A DNA stretch of 64,000 nucleotides from Halobiforma lacisalsi AJ5 (GCF_000226975.2 NZ_CP019285.1:682001-746000), one strand, 5' to 3'. Positions 1 through 8,215 are shown, counted from the first letter of the stretch. The notes: generated by a model from the sequence alone, not told the origin. Numbers and translations are program-made.

Positions 1-299
1 ACTCCGTTTTCGGCCCTTCCGCGGAGATAACGGGTATCATCGACCGGATCCCCGACTCGATCGAGGTGGTCGTCGAGGAGATCGGCGGCCTCGCGGGCGT
101 ACCGGGGGAACTCGACTCCACGCTGAGCGACCGGCAACGCGAGGCGATCGAGGCGGCGTTCGAACTCGGCTACTACGAGATACCGCGCGAAGCGGATCAC
201 GAGGACGTGGCTCGAGCGCTCGACTGTGCGCCCAGTACGGCCGCCGAACACCTCCAGAAAGCCGAGTCGAAGCTCCTCCGGTCCGTGTTACGGTCCTGA
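1..299 (+). CDS. HTH_10 (bacterio-opsin-activator-type) regulator, C-terminal end only
   Basis: The reading frame is open from the left edge of the window, so this is the 3' end of a gene that starts outside it. The last ~55 residues form the helix-turn-helix of the HTH_10 family: the 'LSDRQREAI' start, then 'YYEIPREADHEDVARAL', then 'STAAEHLQKAESKLL'. This domain ends many haloarchaeal bacterio-opsin-activator-like (Bat-like) regulators, which usually carry PAS/GAF sensory domains upstream. The sensory part is not visible, so the signal and the target genes are unknown. Family assignment is from motif recognition only. Confidence 0.85.
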   Translation, partial: SVFGPSAEITGIIDRIPDSIEVVVEEIGGLAGVPGELDSTLSDRQREAIEAAFELGYYEIPREADHEDVARALDCAPSTAAEHLQKAESKLLRSVLRS

Positions 300-379
300 C
301 TGCGAGACGGTGGGGGTACCGGGACACCCTCGACCGCGGCGTTCCGGCAAGCGTCGGTAGACGCTCGAAGGGGTCGACC

Positions 380-1327
380 TTACGCCTCGGGCAGTTCGAT
401 CTCCTCGCCGTCGGCGTAGACGGTCGGGCCCCGGAGAATGCCGTCGAGGTGAATCGGCGCTTCGGTCTCGCCGCCGATACTCGCGTTGTCGCCGATAGCG
501 ATGTGAACCGTCCCCGCCGCCTTCTCGTCGAGCAGGACCGACCCGACGAGGTCAGTGACGCCGACGTTCGTCCCGATCCCGAGTTCGGCGAGGTTGTACG
601 CCGCGTCACCGACCTCCTCGGAGGCCGCCTCGACCTGCGAGCGGATCTCGTCGTCCGAGATCTCCGTGACGAGGCCGTCATCGACCTCGAACTCGAGTCG
701 ATGGCCGTCCTCGAGCAGCCCGTGTGGGCGCATCGTCCCGTCGACGACGTAGGTGCCGTCGGCCGATTCGGGGCTGATGAACACCTCCCCAGCGGGGAGG
801 TTCGAGAACGAGCCCGATTCGCTCACGTCGCCGGTGTCGTCGTACCACTCGCGATCGCCGACCGCGAAGGTGATATCGGTGCCGAGGTCGGTCGTCACGC
901 GGATCTCGTCGGCGTCGGCGACGCGCTCGAGGGTGCGTTCACACTCCGCGGCGATGCGATCGTAGTCGGCGTCGAGGCCCGTGACGAACACCTCCTCGGT
1001 GATCCCGGGCAGCGTCGAGCCGCGGGCCCCCTCGGCGGTCGCGTCGGACCGGGCACGGGTGTGGCTCAGGCTCTTCGTGGTCGGCGCGAGGAAGGCGTCG
1101 GCCCCGCTGAGCGCGGCAGCGACGGGTGCCGGCGGTTCGGCCCCGTGTTGCTCGCCCGGCGGATAGCGGACGATCGTCGCGTCGTCGGTAATCTCGCGTG
1201 CGACCTCGTAGAGCGCCTCGCCGATCGGCTCTCGCTCGTCGTCGGTGACGACGACACAGGATTCCTCGGCCTCGAGTTCGAGGCACTGATGAACGGCAGT
1301 CTCCGCGGCAGTTCGGAGTTCGGACAT
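380..1327 (-). CDS. Aminopeptidase, M29 / aminopeptidase T-like family
   Basis: Encodes a cytoplasmic 315-residue protein resembling the M29 metallopeptidase family, which removes N-terminal amino acids from peptides. The family signature is in the C-terminal half: 'ELGIGTN', then 'LLDEKAAGTVHIAIGDN', a glycine pair and 'PIHLDGIL', which supply metal and active-site residues in the family. The ATG at 1325-1327 was chosen because upstream in-frame sequence is arginine-rich and unlike haloarchaeal protein. It lies 82 nt downstream of pgk on the same strand, so co-transcription is possible. Haloarchaeal members are shorter than bacterial AmpT (~410 residues), so exact substrate and metal are not settled by the sequence. 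Confidence 0.8.
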   Translation of the reverse strand: MSELRTAAETAVHQCLELEAEESCVVVTDDEREPIGEALYEVAREITDDATIVRYPPGEQHGAEPPAPVAAALSGADAFLAPTTKSLSHTRARSDATAEGARGSTLPGITEEVFVTGLDADYDRIAAECERTLERVADADEIRVTTDLGTDITFAVGDREWYDDTGDVSESGSFSNLPAGEVFISPESADGTYVVDGTMRPHGLLEDGHRLEFEVDDGLVTEISDDEIRSQVEAASEEVGDAAYNLAELGIGTNVGVTDLVGSVLLDEKAAGTVHIAIGDNASIGGETEAPIHLDGILRGPTVYADGEEIELPEA

Positions 1328-1409
1328 GTTCCTACGTCCGGCCGTAGCGCCGATAGGTCTTGCCTTCTCCCGTCCGGCCGACCCTCGGTCGGCGGCGGTC
1401 GCGAGCCCG

Positions 1410-2648
1410 TTAGGAGTCGGCGGCGGCCTCGAGGACCTCGACCCCGACCAGCCCCTGGCCCGTGAGCGCACGGACGTAGGCCCCGCCGGCGACCGAGACG
1501 TGGGAGAAGTCCTCCTCCTCGAGGTCGTACATCGGGATCGCTCGCGAGGTGTCGCCGCCGCCGATCACCGAGAAGCAGTCGGTGTCGGCGATCGCAGAGA
1601 GGACCTCGACGGTCCCGTCGGCGAACCGCTCGTCCTCGAAGACGCCGAGCGCGCCCTTGACGAAGACGGCCTCCGACTCGGCGACGAGGTCGGCGTACTC
1701 GTCTGCGGTCTCGCTCCCGACGTCCAGGTACGGCGTCTCCTTCTCGATCTCCTGGACGGCGTGCTCGGCGCGCTCGCCGTCCGCATCGTAGGCGAGGTCG
1801 CTCGCGAGGTGGAGCCGATCGCCGTACTCCTCGAGGACGCGCTCGATCGTCTCCTGGTGGTCGTCCCACTGGTGGTCGAAGAACTCGGTGCCCTCGACGT
1901 CGTAGCCGACGTCGTAGCCGTCCGCACGCAGGAAGAGTTCCCCGACGATCCCGCCCAGACAGAACCGGTCGACGGTGTCGTCGACCTCCTCGATGACCGG
2001 GATGAGGTCCTCGGCCTTCGTGCCGCCGAGCACCATCGTCACCGGCCCGTCGAACTCCCGCTCCTGGATCGCCGAGTTCGCGGTGTACTCCGCCTCCATC
2101 ACGCGGCCCGCGTAGGCGTCCATCACCCGCGGGAAGCCGACCAGCGAAGCGTGGGAACGGTGGGCCGCCGAGTAGGCGTCGTTGACGTAGGCGTCGAACT
2201 CGGGGGCCAGCGTCCGGACGAACTCGGTGTCGGCCTTCACGTCCGGGTCTTCCTCGGGTAGTTCCTCGTCACACATCCGGGTGTTCTCGAGGAGCAACAC
2301 CTCGCCGGACTCGAGGTCGTCGATCGCTTCGAGGGCGTCCTCGCCGAACGTGTCGTCGACGAACGCGACTGCCCCGCCGAGGTGGTCAGCGAGGATGTCC
2401 GCGTGCCCCTCGAGCGAGACGAACGTATCGCGGCCCGGCCGTCCCTGGTGGGCGAGCAGGGCGACGGCGTGGTCGTCGGCGAGCAGTTCCGCGACGGTCT
2501 CGGCGTGGCGGGCGAACCGACGGTTGTCCTGGACTTCGCCGTCTTCGACCGGGGCGTTGAGGTCGAGGCGGACGAGCAGTTGCTGTCCCGATTCGAGGTC
2601 GTCGATGGTCCGGAAGGCGGATGTAGGTGTGGGCGTGGTCGTAGTCAT
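1410..2648 (-). CDS. pgk: Phosphoglycerate kinase
   Basis: Interconverts 1,3-bisphosphoglycerate + ADP and 3-phosphoglycerate + ATP in the lower shared part of glycolysis and gluconeogenesis. The 412-residue product has the family length. The N-terminal domain shows 'LLVRLDLNAPVEDGEV' and 'DNRRFARHAETV'; later 'LLAHQGRPG', 'LLLENTRM', 'GGTKAEDLIPV' and, near the end, the nucleotide-binding 'SVIGGGDTSRAI'. The ATG at 2646-2648 starts directly before the conserved N-terminus; the upstream extension is low-complexity. It follows the type I GAPDH gene by 67 nt on the same strand, so the two consecutive enzymes probably share a transcript. Confidence 0.97.
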   Translation of the reverse strand: MTTTTPTPTSAFRTIDDLESGQQLLVRLDLNAPVEDGEVQDNRRFARHAETVAELLADDHAVALLAHQGRPGRDTFVSLEGHADILADHLGGAVAFVDDTFGEDALEAIDDLESGEVLLLENTRMCDEELPEEDPDVKADTEFVRTLAPEFDAYVNDAYSAAHRSHASLVGFPRVMDAYAGRVMEAEYTANSAIQEREFDGPVTMVLGGTKAEDLIPVIEEVDDTVDRFCLGGIVGELFLRADGYDVGYDVEGTEFFDHQWDDHQETIERVLEEYGDRLHLASDLAYDADGERAEHAVQEIEKETPYLDVGSETADEYADLVAESEAVFVKGALGVFEDERFADGTVEVLSAIADTDCFSVIGGGDTSRAIPMYDLEEEDFSHVSVAGGAYVRALTGQGLVGVEVLEAAADS

Positions 2649-2715
2649 GACTGCTGAGTACGTGGGTAATAGGTCGGCCAACGCGGTCAAATAAGACGGG
2701 GGAACGGAACCGCCG

Positions 2716-3780
2716 TTACTGCGGGACCGCTTCCTCGGCGTCGACGTCCGCGGAATCCGCGACGACGTGTTCAGCGAGATCGAGCATCCGGTTCGAGAAG
2801 CCGAACTCGTTGTCGTACCACGCAAGCACCTTCACGAGGCCATCCTCGAGGACCATCGACCCCTCGAGGTCGACGTACGAGGAGAACGGGAGGCCGACGA
2901 TGTCGCGGGAGACGATCTCGTCGTCGGTGTAGCCGAGGACGCCGGCGAGTTCGTCGTCGGCAGCGTTGCGGATCGCCTCCTCGAGGTCGTCTTTCGTGAT
3001 GTCGGCCTCGAGGTCGACGGTGAGGTCCGTGATCGAGCCGTTCGGGACGGGTACACGCATCGCCATGCCGTCGAGTTTCCCCTCGAGTTCGGGGAGGACT
3101 TCGGTGGTGGCGATCGCGGCCCCGGTGCTCGTCGGGGTGATGTTCTCGGCGGCGGCGCGGCCGCGGCGGCGCTTGCTTTTCGGTCCGTCGATGAGTTCCT
3201 GCGAGCCGGTGTAGGCGTGGACGGTCGTCAGCAGCCCCGACTCGATGCCGAACTCCTCCTCGAGGACCTTCACGACCGGCGCGATGGAGTTGGTCGTACA
3301 GGATGCGTTCGAGACGACGTCCTCCCCGTCGTACTCCTCGTGGTTGACCCCGTAGACGAACATCGGGACCTCCTTCTCGCCCTTCGGCGGGGCCGAGATG
3401 ACGACCTTGTCGGCACCGGCCTCGAGGTGCTGAGCGGCGTCGTCGTAGGTCCGGAACAGGCCGGTCGCCTCGAACGCGACGTCGACGTCGTGTTCGTCCC
3501 ACGGCAGTTCCGAGGGATCGCGCTCGGAGTAGAGTTGGATCTCGCGGTCACCGACCAGGAGCGTATCGCCGTCGCGGGAGACGTCCTCGAGTCGGCCGTG
3601 GACGGAATCGTACTCCAGCAGGTACTCCATGTCGTCGTCGTCCATCACGTCGTTGATAGCGACGATCTCGACGTCGTCGTCGGACAGCGACGCGCGGAGA
3701 ACGTTTCGGCCGATTCGGCCGAACCCGTTGAGGCCGATACGGACCGTTCCCTCGACCTCGTTGTACGAAAGTTCACTCAT
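2716..3780 (-). CDS. gapA: Type I (bacterial-type) glyceraldehyde-3-phosphate dehydrogenase
   Basis: Oxidises glyceraldehyde-3-phosphate to 1,3-bisphosphoglycerate with NAD(P). The 354-residue protein has the Rossmann start 'IGLNGFGRIGR' (residues 15-25), the catalytic Cys161 in 'SNASCTTNS', and His188 in 'TVHAYTGSQ'. Asp44 after the second strand fits an NAD preference, which is an inference. A 12-residue extension precedes the usual N-terminus. It is followed by pgk, giving an enzyme-order pair. The archaeal-type GAPDH lies divergently upstream. In Haloferax the type I enzyme is the glycolytic one; the same role here is by analogy. A TATA-like stretch at about 3803-3812, some 28 nt before the ATG, suggests a very short leader. 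Confidence 0.96.
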   Translation of the reverse strand: MSELSYNEVEGTVRIGLNGFGRIGRNVLRASLSDDDVEIVAINDVMDDDDMEYLLEYDSVHGRLEDVSRDGDTLLVGDREIQLYSERDPSELPWDEHDVDVAFEATGLFRTYDDAAQHLEAGADKVVISAPPKGEKEVPMFVYGVNHEEYDGEDVVSNASCTTNSIAPVVKVLEEEFGIESGLLTTVHAYTGSQELIDGPKSKRRRGRAAAENITPTSTGAAIATTEVLPELEGKLDGMAMRVPVPNGSITDLTVDLEADITKDDLEEAIRNAADDELAGVLGYTDDEIVSRDIVGLPFSSYVDLEGSMVLEDGLVKVLAWYDNEFGFSNRMLDLAEHVVADSADVDAEEAVPQ

Positions 3781-4038
3781 ATCCGAGTAGTAGGATCGCC
3801 AGCGTTATATTTGTTGCCCAGTTTAGAACCGTTATATACCGGGGGATGAGTAGTAACCAATCCAGGAAGTGTCGGCGATTGCAAGTGACTACCATCTGCC
3901 GTATATGTTCCACTAGTTTCATTTCATCGACTTTCATACTACCGTCTGGCACTCTCTCCCCCATTACTCAATTTCGAGTTAACATCTATCAATTTACTGC
4001 AAAAAGGTTATGAGCGTTGGCGGTGGAGATAGACCCGT
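3781..4038. promoter_or_regulatory. Divergent promoter region between the two GAPDH genes
   Basis: This 258-bp region is far more AT-rich than its flanks and must hold both GAPDH promoters. Towards gapA there are two TATA-like stretches on the minus strand, near 3803-3812 and 3832-3839. Towards gapB there is an A-rich element followed by a TATA-like 'GTTATGAG' at 4007-4014, 25-32 nt before its ATG. At 3837-3852 the pattern TACC-N7-GAGTA matches, with one mismatch, the TACT-N7/8-GAGTA site described for the Halobacterium sugar regulator TrmB. That site call is tentative and rests on one imperfect match. Confidence 0.5.
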
Positions 4039-5124
4039 ATGTTACGGGTCGGAATCAACGGGTACGGAACCATCGGCAAACGCGTCGCGGATGCGGTCCG
4101 CAAACAGCCCGACATGGAGGTCCAGGGCGTCGGGAAACGTAGCCCGGATTACGTCGCGGTCAACGCGGACGAACGGGACTACGCCGTCTACGCCGCGGAC
4201 GAAAGCCGCGCCGACGGGTTCCGTGAGATCGGCATCGACCTCGCCGGTACCGTCGACGACCTGGTCGCCGAAAGCGACGTGATCGTCGACGCGACGCCGT
4301 CCGGCATCGGTGCCGAGAACCGCCCGCTGTACGAACGCCACGAAACCCCCGCACTCTTCCAGGGCGGCGAGGACGCGACCGTCGCCGAAGTGAGTTTCAA
4401 CGCTCGCGCGAACTACGAGGAAGCCGAGGACGCCGACTACGTTCGGGTCGTCTCCTGCAATACGACCGGTCTCTCCCGGTTCCTCGCCCCCCTCCACGAG
4501 AACTACGGCGTCGAAAAGGCTCGAGTGACCCTCGTTCGCCGCGGCGGCGATCCGGACCAGACCGGCCGTGGCCCGATCAACGACGCGGTTCCGGACCCGG
4601 TGTCGATTCCGTCCCACCACGGCCCGGACGTCCAGACCGTCTTCCCCGAACTCGACATCGACACGGTCGGGCTGAAGGTACCGACGACGATGATGCACGT
4701 CCACTCGGTCAACGTCACCCTCGAGGAACGGCCCGACGACGTCGAGAACGTCACGGAGCTGTACCGGAACGAGGATCGGGTCCTCACGATCCCCGACTAC
4801 GCCGGCATCGACGGCGCCGGAACGCTCAAAGACCTCGCACAGGACGCCGGTCGACCGCGGGGCGACATCTGGGAGAACTGCCTCTGGGAGGAGTCACTGA
4901 CCCTCCAGGGTCAGGATCTGTATTGCATGCAGGCGATCCACCAGGAGGCCGACGTCGTCCCCGAGAACGTCGACGCACTCCGCGCGCTCGAGGGCGAACT
5001 CTCGAGTGAGGAGAGCCGAGCGATCACGAACGAGACGCTCGGAATCGATCTCACACACCTCCACGACCGGACCGACCTCACGGCAGACCGACGGACGCCC
5101 GACGGATCGCTGGCGGACGACTGA
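4039..5124 (+). CDS. gapB: Type II (archaeal-type) glyceraldehyde-3-phosphate dehydrogenase
   Basis: Encodes the archaeal GAPDH family, unrelated by close homology to the neighbouring type I enzyme. The 361-residue protein opens with '[17 protein letters not shown]', carries 'VDATPSGIG' in the cofactor domain, has the catalytic cysteine in '[10 protein letters not shown]' (Cys140) and 'PSHHGPDVQ' (His193/194) in the active site. In Haloferax volcanii the type II enzyme works in the gluconeogenic direction; here that role is inferred. The gene is divergent from gapA-pgk, so the two directions can be controlled separately. The stop codon lies inside the first copy of the dispersed repeat. Confidence 0.95.
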   Translation: MLRVGINGYGTIGKRVADAVRKQPDMEVQGVGKRSPDYVAVNADERDYAVYAADESRADGFREIGIDLAGTVDDLVAESDVIVDATPSGIGAENRPLYERHETPALFQGGEDATVAEVSFNARANYEEAEDADYVRVVSCNTTGLSRFLAPLHENYGVEKARVTLVRRGGDPDQTGRGPINDAVPDPVSIPSHHGPDVQTVFPELDIDTVGLKVPTTMMHVHSVNVTLEERPDDVENVTELYRNEDRVLTIPDYAGIDGAGTLKDLAQDAGRPRGDIWENCLWEESLTLQGQDLYCMQAIHQEADVVPENVDALRALEGELSSEESRAITNETLGIDLTHLHDRTDLTADRRTPDGSLADD

Positions 5125-5216
5125 TACCGACCCTGTATCGATGTACCGGCGCAACCGCCGCCCGGGTCGCGGTGGCGCCGGAACGGACTTCCTGTAGTTA
5201 CAGGAAGCCGTAGGAG
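5121..5216 (+). repeat. Dispersed stop-codon-anchored hairpin repeat, copy 1
   Basis: Read from the end of gapB, the element starts with 'CTGATAC', which contains the TGA stop, continues with 'CCCTGTATCGATGTAC', then a GC-rich inverted-repeat core (CCGGCGC...GCGCCGG, about 5146-5179) and 'GGAACGGACTTCCTGTAG'. Copies 2 and 3 have the same order of blocks, in the same orientation relative to the gene they follow. The core can fold into a stem-loop, so a role in 3'-end formation or RNA stability is possible. The distal end of this copy differs from copies 2 and 3 and adds a small 'TTCCTGTAGTTACAGGAA' hairpin. Confidence 0.8.
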
Positions 5217-5461
5217 CGTTCGGCCGGTAGTCGGCGTCCGGACCCAGCCGGCGGACGGCCGGACGGCAGTCCGCGACCGGCGCGACTCGCAGTTCGCCCC
5301 CCTCGACCACGGACCGACTCGCGTTTCGAATCGTCCCGGAGTTGTGTGACTGGTTCACGAACAGTAACCGACCGTCTGCCCGACCCGACGGAACACCCCA
5401 TCGTTCGCTGACTGCTTCGATCCGGGGAAAGCTTTTGCACCTCCCTTTCTTATGACCACCC
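5217..5461. promoter_or_regulatory. Intergenic region with probable hsp20 promoter
   Basis: Together with repeat copy 1 this makes a 337-bp gap. I see no credible gene; the short open frames here are arginine-rich and unlike haloarchaeal protein. Just before the Hsp20 gene a purine-rich 'GGGGAAAG' (5424-5431) followed by 'CTTTTG' (5432-5437) sits 25-38 nt before the ATG. This fits a BRE plus weak TATA box and a transcript with little or no leader. Confidence 0.4.
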
Positions 5462-5875
5462 ATGCGCCGAGACGACCGTGACGAACCCTTCGACGACCTC
5501 TTTCGCGAAATCGAGCGAATGATGAACGAAATGATGAACGGTGCCGATGCGAACGTCAACTTCGACTCCCCCGGTGGCCCCGGGAGCCCCGGCGACAACG
5601 GCTTCGGCACCGACACCCACGTGGACATCCACGACACCGACGACGAGATCCGCGTCGTCGCCGACCTCCCGGGGGTCGAAAAGGACAACATCGAACTCGA
5701 GTGCGACGGCAAGACCCTGACTATCTCCGCCAGCAGCGAGCACCGCGAGTACGACGAACGTGTCTCCTTGCCCCGCCGCGTCAACGAACACACCGCCTCC
5801 GCTACGTACAACAACGGCGTTCTCGAGGTCATCTTCGAGCCCGCCGAGAAGTCCTCGGGTATTAGCCTGGAGTAA
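5462..5875 (+). CDS. Hsp20 / alpha-crystallin small heat-shock protein
   Basis: A 137-residue ATP-independent holdase that binds unfolding proteins. The first ~50 residues are a Met-rich amphipathic start ('FREIERMMNEMMNG') and a Gly/Pro linker. The alpha-crystallin domain runs from about residue 50: 'VDIHDTDDEIRVVADLPGV', 'IELECDGKTLTISAS', 'RVSLPRRV', ending with the diagnostic 'YNNGVLEVIFEPAE'. Length is normal for archaeal sHSPs. The C-terminal 'GISLE' resembles the I-x-I/V tail motif used for oligomer contacts. It stands alone in its own transcription unit and is convergent with the ATP-grasp gene. Confidence 0.92.
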   Translation: MRRDDRDEPFDDLFREIERMMNEMMNGADANVNFDSPGGPGSPGDNGFGTDTHVDIHDTDDEIRVVADLPGVEKDNIELECDGKTLTISASSEHREYDERVSLPRRVNEHTASATYNNGVLEVIFEPAEKSSGISLE

Positions 5876-5970
5876 CGCGAACGTCGCGGTCGTGGTCGTG
5901 TCGCGAACCGACCCCTAGTCGCCCGGACGCAACGCTTTCCTCGGACCGGTTCCGGAACTAACTCGCCCCC

Positions 5971-6056
5971 CAGACGGTTTACTGGAGTCCGTTCCGGCGC
6001 AACCGCCGCCCGGGTCGCGGTTGCGGCGGTCCCTCGGGACAGGGACCCGTATCAGT
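5971..6056 (-). repeat. Dispersed stop-codon-anchored hairpin repeat, copy 2
   Basis: On the minus strand this copy begins with 'GGACTGATACGGGTCCCTGT', which contains the TGA stop of the ATP-grasp gene, passes through a GC-rich inverted-repeat core, and ends with 'GGAACGGACTCCAGTAAACC'. It matches copies 1 and 3 block by block. It fills much of the gap between the convergent hsp20 and ATP-grasp genes. As in the other copies, the stop codon of the preceding gene is part of the conserved sequence. Confidence 0.8.
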
Positions 6057-6936
6057 CCGGGCTTCCGCCGTCCCCCGCCGTCGCCCGGATCGCACCCGCG
6101 AGCCGATCGTAGAAGTCGGCCTCGTACTTCGTCGCCTCGTCGATCGTCGGCCGGGCGTTCGTCTCGTTGACCACCAGTCGCCCGTCGGCCTCGAGCAGAT
6201 CCACGCCGACGAACGGGATCTCGAGTTCGGCGGCGACCGATTCGGCCAGCGCCCGGTGTTCGTCGGGGAGGTCGACGCCCGTCGCCTCCGCACCCCGGTG
6301 GACGTTGTGTTTCCACCGACCCTCCGTGACGGCTTCCTCGGGGAGCCGGCGTTCGACCGCGCCGACGTACTCGCCCTCGAGGACCATCACGCGGTAGTCG
6401 GTCGCCTCGGGGAGGTACTCCTGGACGAGAAAGGAGCGGTCCCCGGTCGCCCGGTAGTCGTGGACCAGCGAGAGGTAGTCACAGATCCCCAGGAACGAAT
6501 CGAGGTCGGACGCCTTCGCGACGCCGACGCCCCTGGTCGTCGAGTTCGGCTTGACCACGACGGGAGGCTCGAACCGCTCGAAAACCTCGGCGAGGATCGT
6601 TTCGTCGACGTCGTTCGAGACGTACACCGAGTCCGGGACCGGGAGGCCGGCCCGCTCGAGACGGGCAAGCACCTCGGCCTTGTTCCGGGACGTGAGGACG
6701 GTTTCGTGGTCGTTGAGCCACGGGACCTCGAGAAAGGCGTCGGCGACACCGCCCTCCATCAGCCGACCGGGGTAGACGAAACCGGCGTCGTACTCGTCGG
6801 CCTCCCAGGGCGGGTCAGTCAGGTCCACGACGCGCCCGCTCGCGGGCACGTGGTGGACCGCGATTCCGCGTTCCGCCAGGGGGTCGCGCATCCGCCGGAA
6901 CGTTTCCTGGTCGTTGGCGACCGCGAGATCGATCAT
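6052..6936 (-). CDS. RimK-like ATP-grasp ligase
   Basis: A 294-residue ATP-grasp protein. Family members join a carboxylate to an amine through an acyl-phosphate; RimK relatives add glutamate or similar groups to proteins, cofactors or small molecules. Visible motifs are 'VVVKPNSTTRGVGVAK' (nucleotide grip), 'QEYLPEATDYRVMVL', 'WKHNVHRGA', and the metal-binding end 'GVDLLEADGRLVVNETNA'. The ATG at 6934-6936 was preferred over the upstream in-frame start because the homologous part begins 'MIDLAVAND'. It lies 308 nt downstream of L10e on the same strand, separated by the hairpin array. The substrate cannot be read from sequence. Confidence 0.85.
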   Translation of the reverse strand: MIDLAVANDQETFRRMRDPLAERGIAVHHVPASGRVVDLTDPPWEADEYDAGFVYPGRLMEGGVADAFLEVPWLNDHETVLTSRNKAEVLARLERAGLPVPDSVYVSNDVDETILAEVFERFEPPVVVKPNSTTRGVGVAKASDLDSFLGICDYLSLVHDYRATGDRSFLVQEYLPEATDYRVMVLEGEYVGAVERRLPEEAVTEGRWKHNVHRGAEATGVDLPDEHRALAESVAAELEIPFVGVDLLEADGRLVVNETNARPTIDEATKYEADFYDRLAGAIRATAGDGGSPD

Positions 6937-7012
6937 ACGCTCGAGTCGGGACCGGGCGGGCAAAAAGCTGGCTCGCAACGAAGCCGGTCGGTCTACGGCT
7001 CGATGGCCGGGA

Positions 7013-7221
7013 GTGCGACTCGAGCAGACGCGAGAGTCGCACGATCATCCCGCGAGGTACGAGAGAGCGAAGCTCTCTCGAGATTTTGCCGAGTGCGGTC
7101 GCGAAGCGACCGTACGTGGTTCGAGACGCCGAAGGCGTCTCGTCATCAAGCGAGACCGGCGGTCTCGCGGACATCGCGCATCTGTGATTCGCTCAGTCAC
7201 GGAAGACGCGTAGCGTCTTCC
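7013..7221. repeat. Array of seven consecutive short hairpins
   Basis: Seven inverted repeats follow each other in 209 bp: 7013-7042 (9-bp arms, 12-nt loop), 7060-7080 (9 bp, GAA loop), 7096-7112 (7 bp, GAA loop), 7122-7142 (9 bp, GAA loop), 7150-7168 (8 bp, GGC loop), 7184-7200 (weaker, 6 bp with a G-T pair) and 7201-7221 (9 bp, GTA loop). Arms differ in sequence, so they share form and not identity. The array fills the gap between L10e (stop at 7245) and the ATP-grasp gene (start at 6936). It could form a processed 3' region or a terminator series. Confidence 0.75.
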
Positions 7222-7244
7222 GAACGACAGCGCAAACGTTCGGT

Positions 7245-7775
7245 TTACGCGATCAGCTTCTCTTCGCCCTTCTCGACCACGATGCGGCACGGCGGCGTGA
7301 TCTTGTTGTAGGCGCGGCGGAACGCTTCCTTGGCGTGTTCGGCGTCGTCGACGTCACACCAGACCGTAAAGATGCGCTCGCCGGCGTCGATACGGGCCGC
7401 AGTGCCGACGATCTTCCCGAACGCCTGGCGCATCCCGTCGGAAACACGGTCCGCACCAGCACCGGTCGCCTGCTTGTTCTCCCGGATGACGTGGTGGGGG
7501 AACTTGCGCAGGATCATCTTGTAGTTGTTCTCGCCGGCTTCCTTCAGCATGTGGCGGTTGGCCGACAGGCGCGAGGCCTCGAGGCTGCCGTGGCGGATCT
7601 GGACCTCCTCCTCCGTGACGAGGCTGATCTGGACCGGGTAGTCCTCGGGGTCGGCGGCGATGTCGCCCATCTTGTGCTGTGCGATCTTCGAGCCCGGGAT
7701 CCCAGTAATGTACTCGCGGCGCGTGTAGGCCGGCTTACTGATCTCCCGGTACATTGAGGCGGGTTTCTCGGACAT
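7245..7775 (-). CDS. rpl10e: Large-subunit ribosomal protein L10e (uL16 family)
   Basis: A 176-residue component of the 50S subunit, archaeal/eukaryal L10e (bacterial L16 family), located near the central protuberance and tRNA sites. Recognisable stretches are '[20 protein letters not shown]', '[13 protein letters not shown]', '[16 protein letters not shown]', '[12 protein letters not shown]' and '[15 protein letters not shown]'. Length fits archaeal L10e. It stands alone here, not in a large ribosomal operon, and is followed downstream by the hairpin array. Confidence 0.97.
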   Translation of the reverse strand: MSEKPASMYREISKPAYTRREYITGIPGSKIAQHKMGDIAADPEDYPVQISLVTEEEVQIRHGSLEASRLSANRHMLKEAGENNYKMILRKFPHHVIRENKQATGAGADRVSDGMRQAFGKIVGTAARIDAGERIFTVWCDVDDAEHAKEAFRRAYNKITPPCRIVVEKGEEKLIA

Positions 7776-7931
7776 CGTAGTTACTTACGAAAACGGAAGC
7801 CTACCGTCCGGATAAAGCCTTCGAAGCGCGGTTTCGAACGACGGCGACGGGAACATCGGCAGTCGGTCTACTGGAGTCGTCCGCAAGGCGACAGCCACAG
7901 GCGCTGAAACCGGCAATCTCGAGCGGCGGTG

Positions 7932-8165
7932 TCAGCGAGCGTGGGGAACGTACTCCGTGCCGGTCTTCTCGACGAGGTCCGCACTCGAGAGCGAGTTGAG
8001 GACGCTCAGGATCGCGAGTTTCTTCATCGACAGCGCGCCCGAGAGGTCGGCCGCCGTCGCGCCGCCGGTCGCCTCGAGGTAGAGGTAGACGAGTTTCGCC
8101 TGGGAGGACTCGAGTTCGCTCGGGAGCGTGCGGGATGAATCGGACGTGAGTTGCTTCTGGTTCAT
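7932..8165 (-). CDS. Small winged helix-turn-helix (MarR/TrmB-like) regulator
   Basis: A 77-residue acidic protein whose residues ~17-75 form a winged HTH: 'LPSELESSQAKLVYLYLEA', then 'GGATAADLSGALSMKKLAIL', then a recognition-helix region 'SVLNSLSSADLVEKTGTEYV'. There is no effector domain, so it probably works as a dimeric DNA-binding protein. The ATG at 8163-8165 was chosen because a TATA-like run at 8190-8196 sits about 28 nt upstream and a perfect palindrome lies just beyond it. Targets other than itself are unknown. Confidence 0.75.
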   Translation of the reverse strand: MNQKQLTSDSSRTLPSELESSQAKLVYLYLEATGGATAADLSGALSMKKLAILSVLNSLSSADLVEKTGTEYVPHAR

Positions 8166-8188
8166 GCTACCTGAGCGGACCACGAACC

Positions 8189-8215
8189 CATATATAACTC
8201 TATGCCCCATAGAGT
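8189..8215 (-). promoter_or_regulatory. TATA box and palindromic operator of the small HTH gene
   Basis: A TATATA run at 8190-8196 lies about 28 nt before the HTH start codon. Directly upstream of it is a perfect palindrome at 8197-8215, ACTCTATG-CCC-CATAGAGT, with 8-bp arms. A symmetric site abutting the TATA box of a small HTH gene is typical of autoregulation. The same gap carries the promoter of the divergent protease gene (TTTTTAAG near 8330-8337), so the regulator could affect both. Confidence 0.55.

Noticed and set aside
1326-2261. Long plus-strand frame over pgk
   Set aside because: Antisense frame of a GC-rich gene with third-position bias; pgk on the other strand is certain. The same applies to long antisense frames over gapA, dabA, thsA, mcm and ligA.
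5198-5440. 80-codon minus-strand frame in the gapB-hsp20 gap
   Set aside because: Strongly basic, rich in Arg/Gly/Ser, starts opposite the repeat and the hsp20 promoter, no recognisable motif.
7013-7221. CRISPR array
   Set aside because: The hairpin arms are all different and there is no constant repeat with regular spacers; no cas gene is in the window.
6914-7311. Arg/Ser-rich open frames across the hairpin array
   Set aside because: They arise from palindromic GC-rich sequence and partly overlap L10e antisense; no protein signature.
7861-7920. Possible fourth copy of the stop-codon-anchored repeat (TCTACTGGAGTC-like)
   Set aside because: Only one short block is similar; the GC-rich core and the CTGATAC end are absent and it is not at a stop codon.
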